A stretch of DNA of 49,788 nucleotides from Chryseobacterium indologenes (lineage in GTDB: Bacteria > Bacteroidota > Bacteroidia > Flavobacteriales > Weeksellaceae), in the NCBI RefSeq assembly GCF_001295265.1, contig NZ_LJOD01000021.1, positions 1 through 49,788 of the forward strand, given 5' to 3'. The notes beneath the pieces were generated by a model that was not told the DNA's origin, searched no databases, and was given only the letters and a program-made list of their open reading frames with translations. Positions 1-8,529 of this stretch are shown here, in pieces. A program made the position numbers and the translations under genes. Every line of letters starts with the position of its first letter. Positions within the stretch are counted from its first letter, which is position 1.

Positions 1-2
1 AA

Positions 3-236
3 AAAGCATATGCTTATCTGGTGAAATCCATAGAGCCTATTGATAAAAAATTCAATGTTTTCATCAAAGAGCTTCAGCAGATGGGTAAAGAAAAGGCGGT
101 GAAAGAATCTGAAAACGTACAGAAAATAACCCCTTTCTACCAGTATTTATTTGATGTGATGGAGCCTTTTGATTCTACTTATTCTAAAGAAAAAGAAGAG
201 CAGATCACCAAAGCGCTCATCAAAGCAACTCAGTAA
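3..236 (+). CDS. C-terminal end of an unidentified protein (5' cut by window)
   Basis: The reading frame is open from the left edge and ends at a TAA, so this is the last 77 or so residues of a gene that starts outside the window. A GTG at 21 could serve as a start, but the residues before it (KAYAYL) read on smoothly, which favours a longer gene. The visible part is hydrophilic, rich in Lys and Glu, probably helical, with no cysteine and no membrane segment. I do not recognise the family. A terminator hairpin follows. Confidence 0.6.
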   Translation, partial: KAYAYLVKSIEPIDKKFNVFIKELQQMGKEKAVKESENVQKITPFYQYLFDVMEPFDSTYSKEKEEQITKALIKATQ

Positions 237-276
237 TTTTTTCAATAAAAAGATCCTGTTTTAGCAGGAGAAGCAG

Positions 277-314
277 AGCCCTCCGGTCCATGGCCGGGGG
301 CTTTGTATTTTTGT
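277..314 (+). terminator. Rho-independent terminator
   Basis: AGCCCTCCGG pairs with CCGGGGGCT across a 7-base loop with one bulged T, followed by the T-rich run TTGTATTTTT. It closes the truncated gene upstream. Confidence 0.7.
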
Positions 315-443
315 AGGATTTCCGGCTTAAATAACGGAAAGAATTGTCTTATGGGCTTGCATGTTTACCTTTTACAGCTGCGGTATTGAGTAAACCGCCG
401 GAAATCCGTATTATTGTAATGTTTAAGGTATACCACGGGAATT

Positions 444-1358
444 ATGATTATAAGAAAAAAAGAACATTGGTTCAGAATGCTTTTTGTATGGCATGGTTCG
501 GTACTTCCGGGATTACTGCCCCGGTTGGGGCTTCTTTTCATTTTATCGTTGATAGTGGTGTATTTTCATGGGACTATTTTGAATTTCAAAGTACCGCTTA
601 ATCCGGCTCCGCTTACCCTGTTTGGTTTTGTGCTGGCTCTTTTCCTGGGATTCCGGAATAATGCAAGCTATGAAAGATTCTGGGAGGGAAGGAAGCTTTG
701 GGGAGCTTTACTTAATATTGCAAGAGCACTGACACGCCAGGCACTCACATTAGGAAAAAAGGCAGAACCGGCTGCTGTTGATGACTTTCTGAATATACTC
801 AGCTCCTTTTTATATGCACTGAAACATCAGCTGAGAGGCACTGATCCACATGAAGACCTGCAAAAAAGACTTCATCCTCAACAGCTGAAGATTGTTGAAA
901 ATGCAAAGTATAAACCGGCTATTCTGCTGAGGTTACTGGCAGAATGGGTGGAAAAAGCCAGAGCGGAAGGGAGAATAGACTCTATTCAGCAGGGGCGGTT
1001 TGATGAAAATTTTGACCGGTTAGCAGATGTTGTGGGCGGATGTGAAAGGATTTTGTCTACACCTATTCCATACAGTTATCGCGTACTGCTTCACCGTACC
1101 GTCTATATTTACTGTTTTCTTTTGCCTTTTGGCCTGGTAGACAGCTTAGGGTGGTTTACACCGCTTATCGTTGTATTTATAGCGTATACTTTTGTTGCTT
1201 TTGAAGCCATTGCGGATGAGATTGAAGAACCTTTCGGAACCGAAGACAACGATCTGGCACTAAACAGTATGTGTGAGATGATCGAAAGTACCATGCATGA
1301 ACTCGCCGGAAAACATCTTGAAGCAGTCTCCAGACCTGTAAATAATATTATCAACTAA
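444..1358 (+). CDS. Bestrophin-like (UPF0187/YneE family) membrane channel protein
   Basis: Bacterial bestrophin homologues form pentameric ion channels in the inner membrane. The 304 residues match the family's usual length. Hydrophobic segments lie at about 20-42, 50-70 and 215-255. The family-typical stretch FLGFRNNASYERFWEGRKLW follows the second one, and a late acidic segment (EAIADEIEEPFGTEDNDL) corresponds to the conserved C-terminal part. The start is the first ATG of the frame, in an AT-rich leader without a clear ribosome site. DUF488 follows after 28 bases and is probably cotranscribed. The transported ion cannot be told from sequence; some bacterial members conduct cations rather than chloride. 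Confidence 0.87.
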   Translation: MIIRKKEHWFRMLFVWHGSVLPGLLPRLGLLFILSLIVVYFHGTILNFKVPLNPAPLTLFGFVLALFLGFRNNASYERFWEGRKLWGALLNIARALTRQALTLGKKAEPAAVDDFLNILSSFLYALKHQLRGTDPHEDLQKRLHPQQLKIVENAKYKPAILLRLLAEWVEKARAEGRIDSIQQGRFDENFDRLADVVGGCERILSTPIPYSYRVLLHRTVYIYCFLLPFGLVDSLGWFTPLIVVFIAYTFVAFEAIADEIEEPFGTEDNDLALNSMCEMIESTMHELAGKHLEAVSRPVNNIIN

Positions 1359-1386
1359 ATGACGACGCTGTTGTCGTGTATTCGGG

Positions 1387-1932
1387 ATGCAGTCGCAAAA
1401 ACCTCAAATCATATACACTATAGGCCATTCTACCCGGAGTATGGACGATTTTCTTGGCCTGCTGAAAGAGTTCGGAATTGAAGTGCTGGCAGATATAAGA
1501 AGATTTCCCGGCTCACGGAAATATCCCTGGTTTAATAAAGAAAATCTGGAAAAAGATCTTCGGGAAAATAATATCATTTATATTCATATGGAAAGTCTTG
1601 GCGGGAGGCGGAAAGTACAGGCGGATTCACAGAATGACCGATGGAAGAACGACTCTTTCAGAGGTTATGCAGACTATATGGAAACCGGTGAATTTAAGAA
1701 CGCAGTGAAGAAATTAGAAGAAACAGCATCAGAAAAAACTACGGCGTATATGTGCTCGGAAGCCGTATGGTGGAGCTGCCACCGGTCTATGGTTTCTGAT
1801 TATCTGAAAGCCGCAGGATGGAAAGTTCTTCACATAATGAATCAAGGAAAAGCAGAAGAACATCCTTATACTTCGGCAGCCCGTATTGTGGACGGGCAGG
1901 TCTGTTATTCGGATGAAAATTTATTCAGCTAA
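1387..1932 (+). CDS. DUF488 family protein
   Basis: A 181-residue protein of the DUF488 family, recognised by the N-terminal IYTIGHSTRSMDDF, the ADIRRFPGSRKYPWF segment and the late CSEAVWWSCHRSMVSDYL motif. In this last segment Cys, His and Arg are arranged like an active or metal-binding site. No enzymatic activity is firmly known for the family as far as I recall. It is cytoplasmic, with no signal peptide. The start lies 28 bases after the bestrophin stop, so the two probably share a transcript. Confidence 0.88.
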   Translation: MQSQKPQIIYTIGHSTRSMDDFLGLLKEFGIEVLADIRRFPGSRKYPWFNKENLEKDLRENNIIYIHMESLGGRRKVQADSQNDRWKNDSFRGYADYMETGEFKNAVKKLEETASEKTTAYMCSEAVWWSCHRSMVSDYLKAAGWKVLHIMNQGKAEEHPYTSAARIVDGQVCYSDENLFS

Positions 1933-1991
1933 ACCATAAAACACCGCTAATGAAAACAGAAAATTAAACGTGAAATACACAATATTAGATA

Positions 1992-2771
1992 ATGAAAAAA
2001 AGAGTACTTACATTCATCCTTTTTGCTGTTTTTTTGCAGTCCTGTTTCAACAAAAAGGAAGAGCAAACAGTTACCAAGACAGCTTCTGAAACCAAAGGCT
2101 CCGATATTATTCAAAAAAAAGAACCTTCAGTAAAAGATATTCAATACGGTGTTGAAGTTGAAAAAATAGATTCAATACAGTTTTACACCGCAGAAAGAAA
2201 AGCAGGAAGCCGGCAGGAGAAAATAACGAAAATCGAGAATTTTGATGAAGCCCGGAAATTGTTGAAAGGCGTTGTGGAGTTTTCTGAAAAAAATGAATAC
2301 GGCGAAAATCAGGCTGTAAAAAAGATCCGCTTCAGAAACGGAAAAGTATTTCAGAACGAAAGTGATTTTGACGGTGAATTTTTTATTGCCTACTTTCCTG
2401 AAGAAGATATACTGCTGTGCGAAGGCGGCCATACAACCGACATAAGCTTTAATCTGAAAAACGGCCAGAAAACGGAAGATACCGGAAACCCTGATATGAT
2501 CGTAACTTCACCCGGGAAGACATTCAGACTGAATGGTCATTTCGGAGGGCAGGAATGCAGTTTCTATTTTATCCAGCGTAAAATCAACAATGAATATGTA
2601 AAGATTATACAGCTGGATGAAGAGTTCGAGAAACAGACCCAAACCTGGCTATGCATGATGGGAAAATCTTTCTGGGCAGACGAAGCAACACTTTATCTTA
2701 CAGAAGGGAGCGATTATAGAGAAAATGGCATTAAAAAACGATATTATAAAATCAGGATTATTGAGAAATAA
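1992..2771 (+). CDS. Unknown lipoprotein
   Basis: The N-terminus MKKRVLTFILFAVFLQSC is a lipoprotein signal with lipobox LQSC, so Cys18 is the predicted lipidated residue. Behind it is a Lys/Glu/Thr-rich linker (to about residue 50), then a soluble domain of about 200 residues with aromatic and charged beta-rich stretches. Cys residues in the mature domain are few. The gene stands alone between DUF488 (59 bases upstream) and a strong bidirectional terminator. I do not recognise the domain, and only the location, anchored in a membrane facing the periplasm or surface, is supported. Confidence 0.8.
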   Translation: MKKRVLTFILFAVFLQSCFNKKEEQTVTKTASETKGSDIIQKKEPSVKDIQYGVEVEKIDSIQFYTAERKAGSRQEKITKIENFDEARKLLKGVVEFSEKNEYGENQAVKKIRFRNGKVFQNESDFDGEFFIAYFPEEDILLCEGGHTTDISFNLKNGQKTEDTGNPDMIVTSPGKTFRLNGHFGGQECSFYFIQRKINNEYVKIIQLDEEFEKQTQTWLCMMGKSFWADEATLYLTEGSDYRENGIKKRYYKIRIIEK

Positions 2772-2823
2772 AATAGTACAGGATCAATGATCTGAGTTAT
2801 AAAATGCTGAAACTCTTTATGTA

Positions 2824-2856
2824 AATTTTCGGCGGGCCGAAGGCCCGCCGAAAATT
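2824..2856. terminator. Bidirectional terminator between convergent genes
   Basis: A perfect 15-base inverted repeat (AATTTTCGGCGGGCC and its complement) around a 3-base GAA loop, with A and T runs on both flanks. It lies between the stops of the lipoprotein gene (+) and the VOC gene (-), so it can end transcripts from both sides. Confidence 0.9.
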
Positions 2857-2875
2857 ATATTATCTGCATACAATA

Positions 2876-3247
2876 TTAATCAATCGGTTCCCACAGCTGA
2901 ATTTTGTTGCCCTCAAGATCTAAAATATGAATGAATTTTCCATAATCATAAGTGGCAATTTCATCCAGGATCGTCACATTTTCTTTTTTCAGATCTTCTA
3001 CCAGGGTTTCAAGATTTTCTACCCTGTAATTAATCATAAAGTCTTTTTCAGAGGGTTCAAAATACTTTGTATTCTCAGCAAAAGGGGCCCATTGGGTAAG
3101 TCCTTTTTTGCCATCAGTCTGAAGCCATTCAAAGCTGGTTCCGTAAGGACTGGTTTCAAGTCCGAGGTGGGTTTTATACCATTCGTTCATGGCATTTGGA
3201 TCTTTAGATTTGAAGAGGATCCCTCCAATTCCGGTTACTTTTTTCAT
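2876..3247 (-). CDS. VOC (glyoxalase/bleomycin resistance fold) protein
   Basis: A 123-residue single-domain protein of the vicinal-oxygen-chelate superfamily. It starts with the first beta-alpha unit (GIGGILFKSKDPNAMNEWY, then HLGLET) and ends with the typical strand HILDLEGNKIQLWEP, where the Glu is a usual metal ligand position. Such small members work as dimers and have very varied substrates, so no reaction is proposed. The gene stands alone on the minus strand and has its 3' end at the shared terminator. Confidence 0.85.
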   Translation of the reverse strand: MKKVTGIGGILFKSKDPNAMNEWYKTHLGLETSPYGTSFEWLQTDGKKGLTQWAPFAENTKYFEPSEKDFMINYRVENLETLVEDLKKENVTILDEIATYDYGKFIHILDLEGNKIQLWEPID

Positions 3248-3381
3248 GTATTATTTTTTTATCGTTAGGGGTGTTCGGCAGAAGCTGAGACAGGCTTCAA
3301 ATATAAGTAAAAACAGGAAACGCTGTATTGCATTTTGATTTCAAAGAATTTTTTCACAGACATTTATATGTTCCAGAGCTC

Positions 3382-3900
3382 TTATCCGTTTGAAGGAGTA
3401 GGCTTTACACTCATTTCCTGAACTTCCTCTGCCGAAAAACCATAAATCTGAGGTGTTTTTACATCCAGTAAATTAAGGTAAATATATAATTCACCCCTGT
3501 GATGGATTTCATGTTCAGTCATAGCCCGAAGCCATTTCCATATTGATATTTCACTGCCTGCGGGGGTGAGACAGCGCCGGTTAAGATCTTCGTCAGAAAG
3601 TCCATTAAGAATTCCCATCATCTGCCGGTGCATTTCATTAAAATATTTTACCGTATCATCATAGCCGTCAGCAAGTTCTTTACCACACCCCTGATAAGCG
3701 CTTTTTCTTCCGGAAATAGTTTCTCCGTACATATTCCGTTCAATAGCGGCAATATGCCTGATCTGGTCTCCAATGGTAAACTTTCCGGGTTTATAGGAAA
3801 AATCAATATGCTCGGGAGGAATCACTTCAATAAGCCTTATCGTCCGGGCTCTTATTTTCTCATAATAATCAATAAATGCTGCTGCAGATCTTATTTCCAT
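3382..3900 (-). CDS. DinB family metal-binding protein
   Basis: A 172-residue four-helix DinB/YfiT-type protein. The usual metal-binding His triad is visible: His49 (in QIRHIAAIERNMYGE) and His129/His133 (EHEIHHRGELYIYLNLL). The C-terminal part, TPQIYGFSAEEV, is also typical of Bacillus-like DinB proteins. Members act as metal-dependent hydrolases or thiol transferases, but most are uncharacterised. It follows the flavin monooxygenase gene on the same strand, with a gap of 55 bases, so it could be the last gene of the AraC - monooxygenase - DinB unit. Confidence 0.88.
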   Translation of the reverse strand: MEIRSAAAFIDYYEKIRARTIRLIEVIPPEHIDFSYKPGKFTIGDQIRHIAAIERNMYGETISGRKSAYQGCGKELADGYDDTVKYFNEMHRQMMGILNGLSDEDLNRRCLTPAGSEISIWKWLRAMTEHEIHHRGELYIYLNLLDVKTPQIYGFSAEEVQEMSVKPTPSNG

Positions 3901-3955
3901 GATCAGTTTTTTGTAGGGTTAAAGTATGGAAAAATAAAAAATATACAAAGGAATA

Positions 3956-5134
3956 TTAATCGTTTTCATTACCCTGATGTCCGTTAAAAAATGCAAGCAT
4001 TGTTTCCAGAGCTTTTTCTGCATGCATTCGTTCACCATTTTCAAGAGATTCCTGTATGGCTTTGGTGGCGCGTTTCCGCATTTGGCTTTCATACAGGGCA
4101 ATGGCTTCTTCCATTGAGTGGCAGTTGTCGTTGGTAAGGTATTTACTGAGTTCCAGGGCGTCAAGCATTGCCATATTGGCACCTTCTCCTGCAAATGGAG
4201 GCATCACATGGGCGGCATCACCAATTAACGTTAAATTAGAACGGGTTTTCCAGCCTTGTGCTAAAGGCATGTAATAGATTGGGCGGGGAATAAAAGGAGA
4301 TTCAGCATTCTCAAAAAGTTCATCCCAGATGTTATTCCATTCAGAATATTCTTTTTTATACCAATTCAGGATCTGTGGCTGATCAGAAAAATCAAGGCCG
4401 CTGGCTGAAGCCCAGTTTTCATCCGCTCTGAAGCTTGCATAAAACCCAAGGTTACCGTTTCCTTTCTGTCCAAGCAGTAAATTCCGATTATTTCCGAAGG
4501 CCATAATTTTTCCGCCTTTAAGAAAAGCTGTAATGGCAGGAGCTGTTTTTTCGGCCTGAAGAATATTTCCTTCAAGCATGGTAATTCCTGAATAGGCAGG
4601 CTCAATATCAGTGAGATAGGGGCGGACCTTAGAGTTGGCACCGTCTGCGGCAACAACGAGATCTGCATAAGCTGATGAACCGTTTTTAAAATACAGCATC
4701 CAGCCCTCACCGTGTCTCTCCATAGAAATAAAATGGCTGTCCCAGACTACGGTTTCCGGATGAAGAGATTTAAGCAGCATATTTCTTAACGGGCCACGGT
4801 CAATCTCCGGTCTGAAATGGGCATTCCCGAAATCCTCATCCGGTTTGCTCTCATGGTCGCTGTAGAATATTTCAGCTTGGTTGTTGACAATCAGGGTTTT
4901 GTCTGCTCCGGGACGGAAATTTTCTTTGAACTCTTCCAGAAGTCCTGCCCCGCGCAAGGCCGCCATTCCGGATTCTTCATGCATATCCAGAGGTGATCCC
5001 TGTACACGGGCCTTGCTGTTAAAATCTCTTTCGTATACTTTTACATCTGCATTTTTAAGCTGTAATAGTCTGGCCAGCGTAAGACCGCCGGGTCCCCCGC
5101 CAATGATAGCTATTGATTTATTTTTTATAAGCAT
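3956..5134 (-). CDS. Tet(X)-like FAD-dependent monooxygenase
   Basis: A class A flavoprotein monooxygenase of 392 residues. The FAD-binding GGGPGG lies at 12-17, VYERD at 33-37, an ADGANSKVR segment near 163-171 and GDAAHVMPPFAGEGAN in the C-terminal half. Its pattern is close to Tet(X), the tetracycline-inactivating hydroxylase of Bacteroidetes (for example LDMHEESGMAALRGAGLL and PLRNMLLKSL). However, aligning NGNLGFYASF (about 226-235) with the same strand of Tet(X) as I remember it puts Gly230 where Tet(X) has its substrate-contacting His, and Tyr two positions later where Tet(X) has Gly. It is thus more likely a paralogue acting on another ring compound. Its stop-start gap to the AraC gene upstream is 25 bases. 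Confidence 0.85.
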   Translation of the reverse strand: MLIKNKSIAIIGGGPGGLTLARLLQLKNADVKVYERDFNSKARVQGSPLDMHEESGMAALRGAGLLEEFKENFRPGADKTLIVNNQAEIFYSDHESKPDEDFGNAHFRPEIDRGPLRNMLLKSLHPETVVWDSHFISMERHGEGWMLYFKNGSSAYADLVVAADGANSKVRPYLTDIEPAYSGITMLEGNILQAEKTAPAITAFLKGGKIMAFGNNRNLLLGQKGNGNLGFYASFRADENWASASGLDFSDQPQILNWYKKEYSEWNNIWDELFENAESPFIPRPIYYMPLAQGWKTRSNLTLIGDAAHVMPPFAGEGANMAMLDALELSKYLTNDNCHSMEEAIALYESQMRKRATKAIQESLENGERMHAEKALETMLAFFNGHQGNEND

Positions 5135-5159
5135 CTTGATTGAATTTACAGATGCAAAG

Positions 5160-5915
5160 TTATTTTTGTTTTAAAACAGATAATAGTATAAATCGGTCGT
5201 CTTTATTTTTTGCCAGTTCTTTGGGAATCACCCCGGAAAATTTTTTGATTTCCTTAATGAAATGGGTCTGATCCGTAAAATTAAGCTCCGGGAAAAGCTT
5301 TCCTTCCGCAATATGTTCCAGAGAAGCCCGGAAACGTAGAATCGTAGAATATGATTTTAATGAAAGCCCGAACTGCTTATTGAAATAACGGTTGATCTGA
5401 CGGCTGCTCCACGAAACTTTTTCAGAAAGTTCCATGACGTTGATCTCACCTTTTGAAGCATAAATGAATTCAAACAGAAGACGTTTTCTTGAATCTGTTT
5501 TTTCAGGAATCAATTCTTTTATAGTGTGGGAAATATAGTGGTAAAATGTTTCAAAATCATTCATGAGATCTTTTGTGAAGTTCCAGAAATCAATAGGAAG
5601 CTCTTTTGCCGTATTTAAAATATCCGCAATGGAAGTCCGCAGAATATATTCGGCTCCCAACGGCCGGAAGCTGACTACAAATGCCAGGGTATGAGGAGGA
5701 ATGACCCTTTGTTCAGGAGCAGTTTCCAGCCCTATCAGCAGAATATGAAAGGATTCCGGCCCGGATTGTAAAAAAAACAGATCAACCCTTCCATCCGGAA
5801 TAACCACCACTTCTTTAGGCTTATCCGATGGATTATGAAACATTCCTATGCTTTCAACAAAAATATCAAGGGAAGGGTCAGGAGAGAGAAATCTGCAATA
5901 AAACTCAGGGTTCAT
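5160..5915 (-). CDS. AraC family transcriptional regulator
   Basis: 251 residues: an N-terminal sensor-like domain (about 1-140) followed by a C-terminal AraC DNA-binding domain with two helix-turn-helix units. The first is around EKVSWSSRQINRYFNKQFG, and the second ends in DQTHFIKEIKKFSGVIPKEL, the typical AraC signature. It directly precedes the flavin monooxygenase gene on the same strand, so it probably controls that gene and itself. The effector is unknown. The sensor domain resembles that of the many one-component AraC proteins in Flavobacteriia. Confidence 0.9.
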   Translation of the reverse strand: MNPEFYCRFLSPDPSLDIFVESIGMFHNPSDKPKEVVVIPDGRVDLFFLQSGPESFHILLIGLETAPEQRVIPPHTLAFVVSFRPLGAEYILRTSIADILNTAKELPIDFWNFTKDLMNDFETFYHYISHTIKELIPEKTDSRKRLLFEFIYASKGEINVMELSEKVSWSSRQINRYFNKQFGLSLKSYSTILRFRASLEHIAEGKLFPELNFTDQTHFIKEIKKFSGVIPKELAKNKDDRFILLSVLKQK

Positions 5916-6069
5916 ATTAGCCGGAATATATGATGGTGAATTTACAAAAAATGCTTAATTAAAACCTGAAACACTATATAATTGCTATTTTTTATTTCAA
6001 ATGATGAAAAATATCCATGTGGTGAATTATACGGCTTAAAATTTGGAAAATCCGTAAATAACTGATATT

Positions 6070-6087
6070 TTAGTCAAAAATGACTAA
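6070..6087 (+). promoter_or_regulatory. Hairpin or operator directly before the TPR gene start
   Basis: TTAGTCA-AAAA-TGACTAA, a perfect 7-base inverted repeat, ends two bases before the ATG at 6090. It occupies the place of a ribosome binding site and could be a protein operator or an RNA hairpin that limits translation. Confidence 0.45.
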
Positions 6088-6089
6088 CC

Positions 6090-7232
6090 ATGAAGAAATG
6101 GATTTCGATGTTTATTATTGTATTAGGGTTCAATACAATAAGTGCTCAGGCTGTAAATGTAGATAAAGAAAAACTGCTTGAATATTATGAGAACCAACGT
6201 TATGCTGATGCCGCACGATATCTGGAAAGCATTTATCCGCAGGACACTAAAGATGTAAAAGCACTTACTCAGATAGCCTATTGCAATATGATGGCAGGAA
6301 AACTTCCGGAAGCAGAAAAAAATTATATGAAAGCCAATACGGCAGAACCCAATAACCTTTCTGTTTTATTCAGCCTGGCGAATATCAACTCGCGCCGGGG
6401 AAATGCAGGGAAAGCTAAAGCCTATCTCACGCAGATCATGCAGCTGGACAGCCTTAATTTCAGTGCCTGTAAACAGCTGGCCGTTTATGCGGAAACGGCT
6501 GAAGCCAGGCTCAGCTACCTTAAGAAAGCAAACCGTCTGAACACTACTGATCCGGATGTTGCTTATGATCTCTCCATGGCCTATAAAGAACTGAAACAAT
6601 ATCAGCCTGCTTACGATGTTCTGAAAATAGCTATTGCAGCAGATACAGAGAATTTTACCCTGCAGCAGGCACAGCTTCCGGTAGCTAACCTTCTTGGAAA
6701 ATATCAGGAAGTAATTGATACGGGAAAAAAGCTGATGAAAAATAATACGGACGCCAATGTGATTAATGAAATGGGGCAGGCTTATTTTTATTTAAAAGAC
6801 TACCAGACCTGTGCCTCTCTTTTTAAAACCCTGGAAGATATGGGGATTCAGAATGAGGGTACCCTGTATTTTATGGCTTTAAGCTACCGGGAACTGAAAA
6901 ATTATGATCTTGCAGCAACTTATGCTAAGAAAACCATTGAAGAAGGAATATCAAAACATACAGCCCTTTATTATACGGTGCTTGGAGGTATTTATGAAGC
7001 AAAAAACCAGTTTCCTGATGCAGTGACCGCCTATAAAAGAGGACTTACTTTTGATAGCAGCAATACGATTAATTACCGCTTGGGACTGCTTTATGATCTG
7101 AGTATGAAGCAGACTAAAAATGCTTTATCTTATTATAATCTATACCTTAAAAGCAAACCGGATCCGGAGAAAGAAAAAGATCAGATTGGCTATGCAAAAG
7201 CGAGAATTGCTGTGCTTACTACCTCAAAATAA
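6090..7232 (+). CDS. Secreted TPR-repeat protein
   Basis: 380 residues beginning with a signal peptide, MKKWISMFIIVLGFNTISAQA (probable cleavage after SAQ or AQA). The rest consists of tetratricopeptide-like helical pairs, for example ALTQIAYCNMMAGKLPEAEK, SVLFSLANINSRRGNAGKAK, DVAYDLSMAYKELKQYQPAY and YYTVLGGIYEAKNQFPDA. These cover almost the whole mature protein. Such proteins are periplasmic or lipid-free surface scaffolds for protein-protein contacts. No enzyme domain is seen. The gene stands alone, divergent from the AraC gene, behind a 174-base intergenic region. Confidence 0.85.
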   Translation: MKKWISMFIIVLGFNTISAQAVNVDKEKLLEYYENQRYADAARYLESIYPQDTKDVKALTQIAYCNMMAGKLPEAEKNYMKANTAEPNNLSVLFSLANINSRRGNAGKAKAYLTQIMQLDSLNFSACKQLAVYAETAEARLSYLKKANRLNTTDPDVAYDLSMAYKELKQYQPAYDVLKIAIAADTENFTLQQAQLPVANLLGKYQEVIDTGKKLMKNNTDANVINEMGQAYFYLKDYQTCASLFKTLEDMGIQNEGTLYFMALSYRELKNYDLAATYAKKTIEEGISKHTALYYTVLGGIYEAKNQFPDAVTAYKRGLTFDSSNTINYRLGLLYDLSMKQTKNALSYYNLYLKSKPDPEKEKDQIGYAKARIAVLTTSK

Positions 7233-7405
7233 CAATTTCCTGTTTTAATACTTATGCAGATTTTCACCCCATGCTACCGCACTAACCTTTTAATGTGGCA
7301 GATAATAACACAAAACCCTGATGTTTTATCTGTAATGTGGTCACAATCCAGGAAAAATGGAATATTAAAATAAAAAACCTGTCAAACACAGACACTAAAA
7401 GAAGA

Positions 7406-8128
7406 ATGAATAAAAATACCCGTTCTTTCCCGGTCTATGCCGCTGCCGACAAAACAGTTACATGGATGACGCGCATATTGTCATTGATTGGGCTTGCCGT
7501 TTTATTTTTATTAGTTCTCTTATTACCGGTAGCTTTTGCTGTTGATGATGGGTATAGGGTCTCATACAGCAGGAGTCCGGTGAATGCAGTGATATTTATT
7601 ACACTCTATGAACTGTGCTTCTTCTTTCTTTGCCGATGGTTGGTAAAATGCTGGAAACGGGACCAGAATAAAGCAATTGTAAAAATGTGGATAGATGAGA
7701 AAGGACTGTACCGTCAGCAAAAAGATGGCCATATCCTTTCCATTTTATACAGCCGGCTGCGTTCTGTTCCGAAAGAAGGCAGATATGATGTTTATACTCA
7801 ACAGGTCGGGACCGGAAAATATTCCAGAACCGCGCTGATGGTTAAGTACAGAGACGAAACAGGCGTTGTGAAGCCTGTAGAAGCCGAATTTATGATGAAT
7901 ATCTGGCATGCTTTCTATCCTGCTAATTCCATGGAACTGAGAGCCGCCTTTTTTCAGAATATAGCAGACTGTAAAGAAATAAGAATAAATCCTGAAGTAT
8001 ACAGACATTACCATATAAATCCTGTTACCTTTGAGTTTGATGCAAAAAAATACTGGATACAATGGACCCTGGTTTCTCTTGTGGTAATTTCCGTATTCAT
8101 CGTTATTTTATTGTTGATAAAGGATTAA
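7406..8128 (+). CDS. Unknown membrane protein
   Basis: I take the ATG at 7406, preceded by AAAAGAAG, rather than the in-frame GTG at 7337, because the extra 23 residues are charged and unlike a membrane protein start. The protein has about 240 residues: two membrane segments near the N-terminus (about 23-45 and 60-78), a soluble domain of about 120 residues with aromatic residues (WIDEKGLYRQQKDGHILS), and a last membrane segment at the C-terminus (WTLVSLVVISVFIVILLLI). I do not recognise a named family. Confidence 0.7.
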   Translation: MNKNTRSFPVYAAADKTVTWMTRILSLIGLAVLFLLVLLLPVAFAVDDGYRVSYSRSPVNAVIFITLYELCFFFLCRWLVKCWKRDQNKAIVKMWIDEKGLYRQQKDGHILSILYSRLRSVPKEGRYDVYTQQVGTGKYSRTALMVKYRDETGVVKPVEAEFMMNIWHAFYPANSMELRAAFFQNIADCKEIRINPEVYRHYHINPVTFEFDAKKYWIQWTLVSLVVISVFIVILLLIKD

Positions 8129-8529
8129 AAGTTATTGAAACTGCATATTCAACTTGATTTTAAATACATGAAAAAGCGTGTTATAAAATTTTTCATCATC
8201 AGTTTGGCCGTACCGTAGGGAATTGTTTATTAGTCTGGTCTTACTGACAGCAGCTTTTCCAAGTTTATCCTTCCGGAAATACAGGATCTTATTTTTTAAT
8301 TCTTTAAAATATTTTGTTTTTTGAGTGCTGTCATTTTGCAGGCAGGTATTTGAGGCTACTGGAGCGCTCTTTTCCTCAGAACAGATGGAAAAAGGATTAT
8401 GAGAACAGAAAACGAAGCGGAATTCTTTAGAGTATTCATAAAATTCCGATATTCAAAGGTTTTTGCGCTACACAGCCATTAAAAGTATTATATTGGCGGA
8501 ATAAAAACAATAAACCAGATTCTCTTCCT
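8129..8529 (+). other. 401-base stretch without an intact gene
   Basis: At 8168 an ATG opens a 16-residue frame with a signal-like start (MKKRVIKFFIISLAVP) that ends at TAG 8216-8218. In the +1 frame just behind it, a second hydrophobic stretch (ELFISLVLLTAAFPSLSFRK) runs on for about 35 codons. This could be the decayed front of a small membrane or exported protein, but no family is recognisable. The rest is AT-rich with no clear hairpin. Confidence 0.35.

Noticed and set aside
3956..5134. Calling the flavin monooxygenase a tetracycline resistance gene
   Set aside because: A key substrate-contact position differs from Tet(X) by my alignment, so resistance is not supported.
7337..7405. GTG start for the unknown membrane protein
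   Set aside because: The extra residues are charged and AT-rich leader-like; the ATG at 7406 has a purine-rich site in front.
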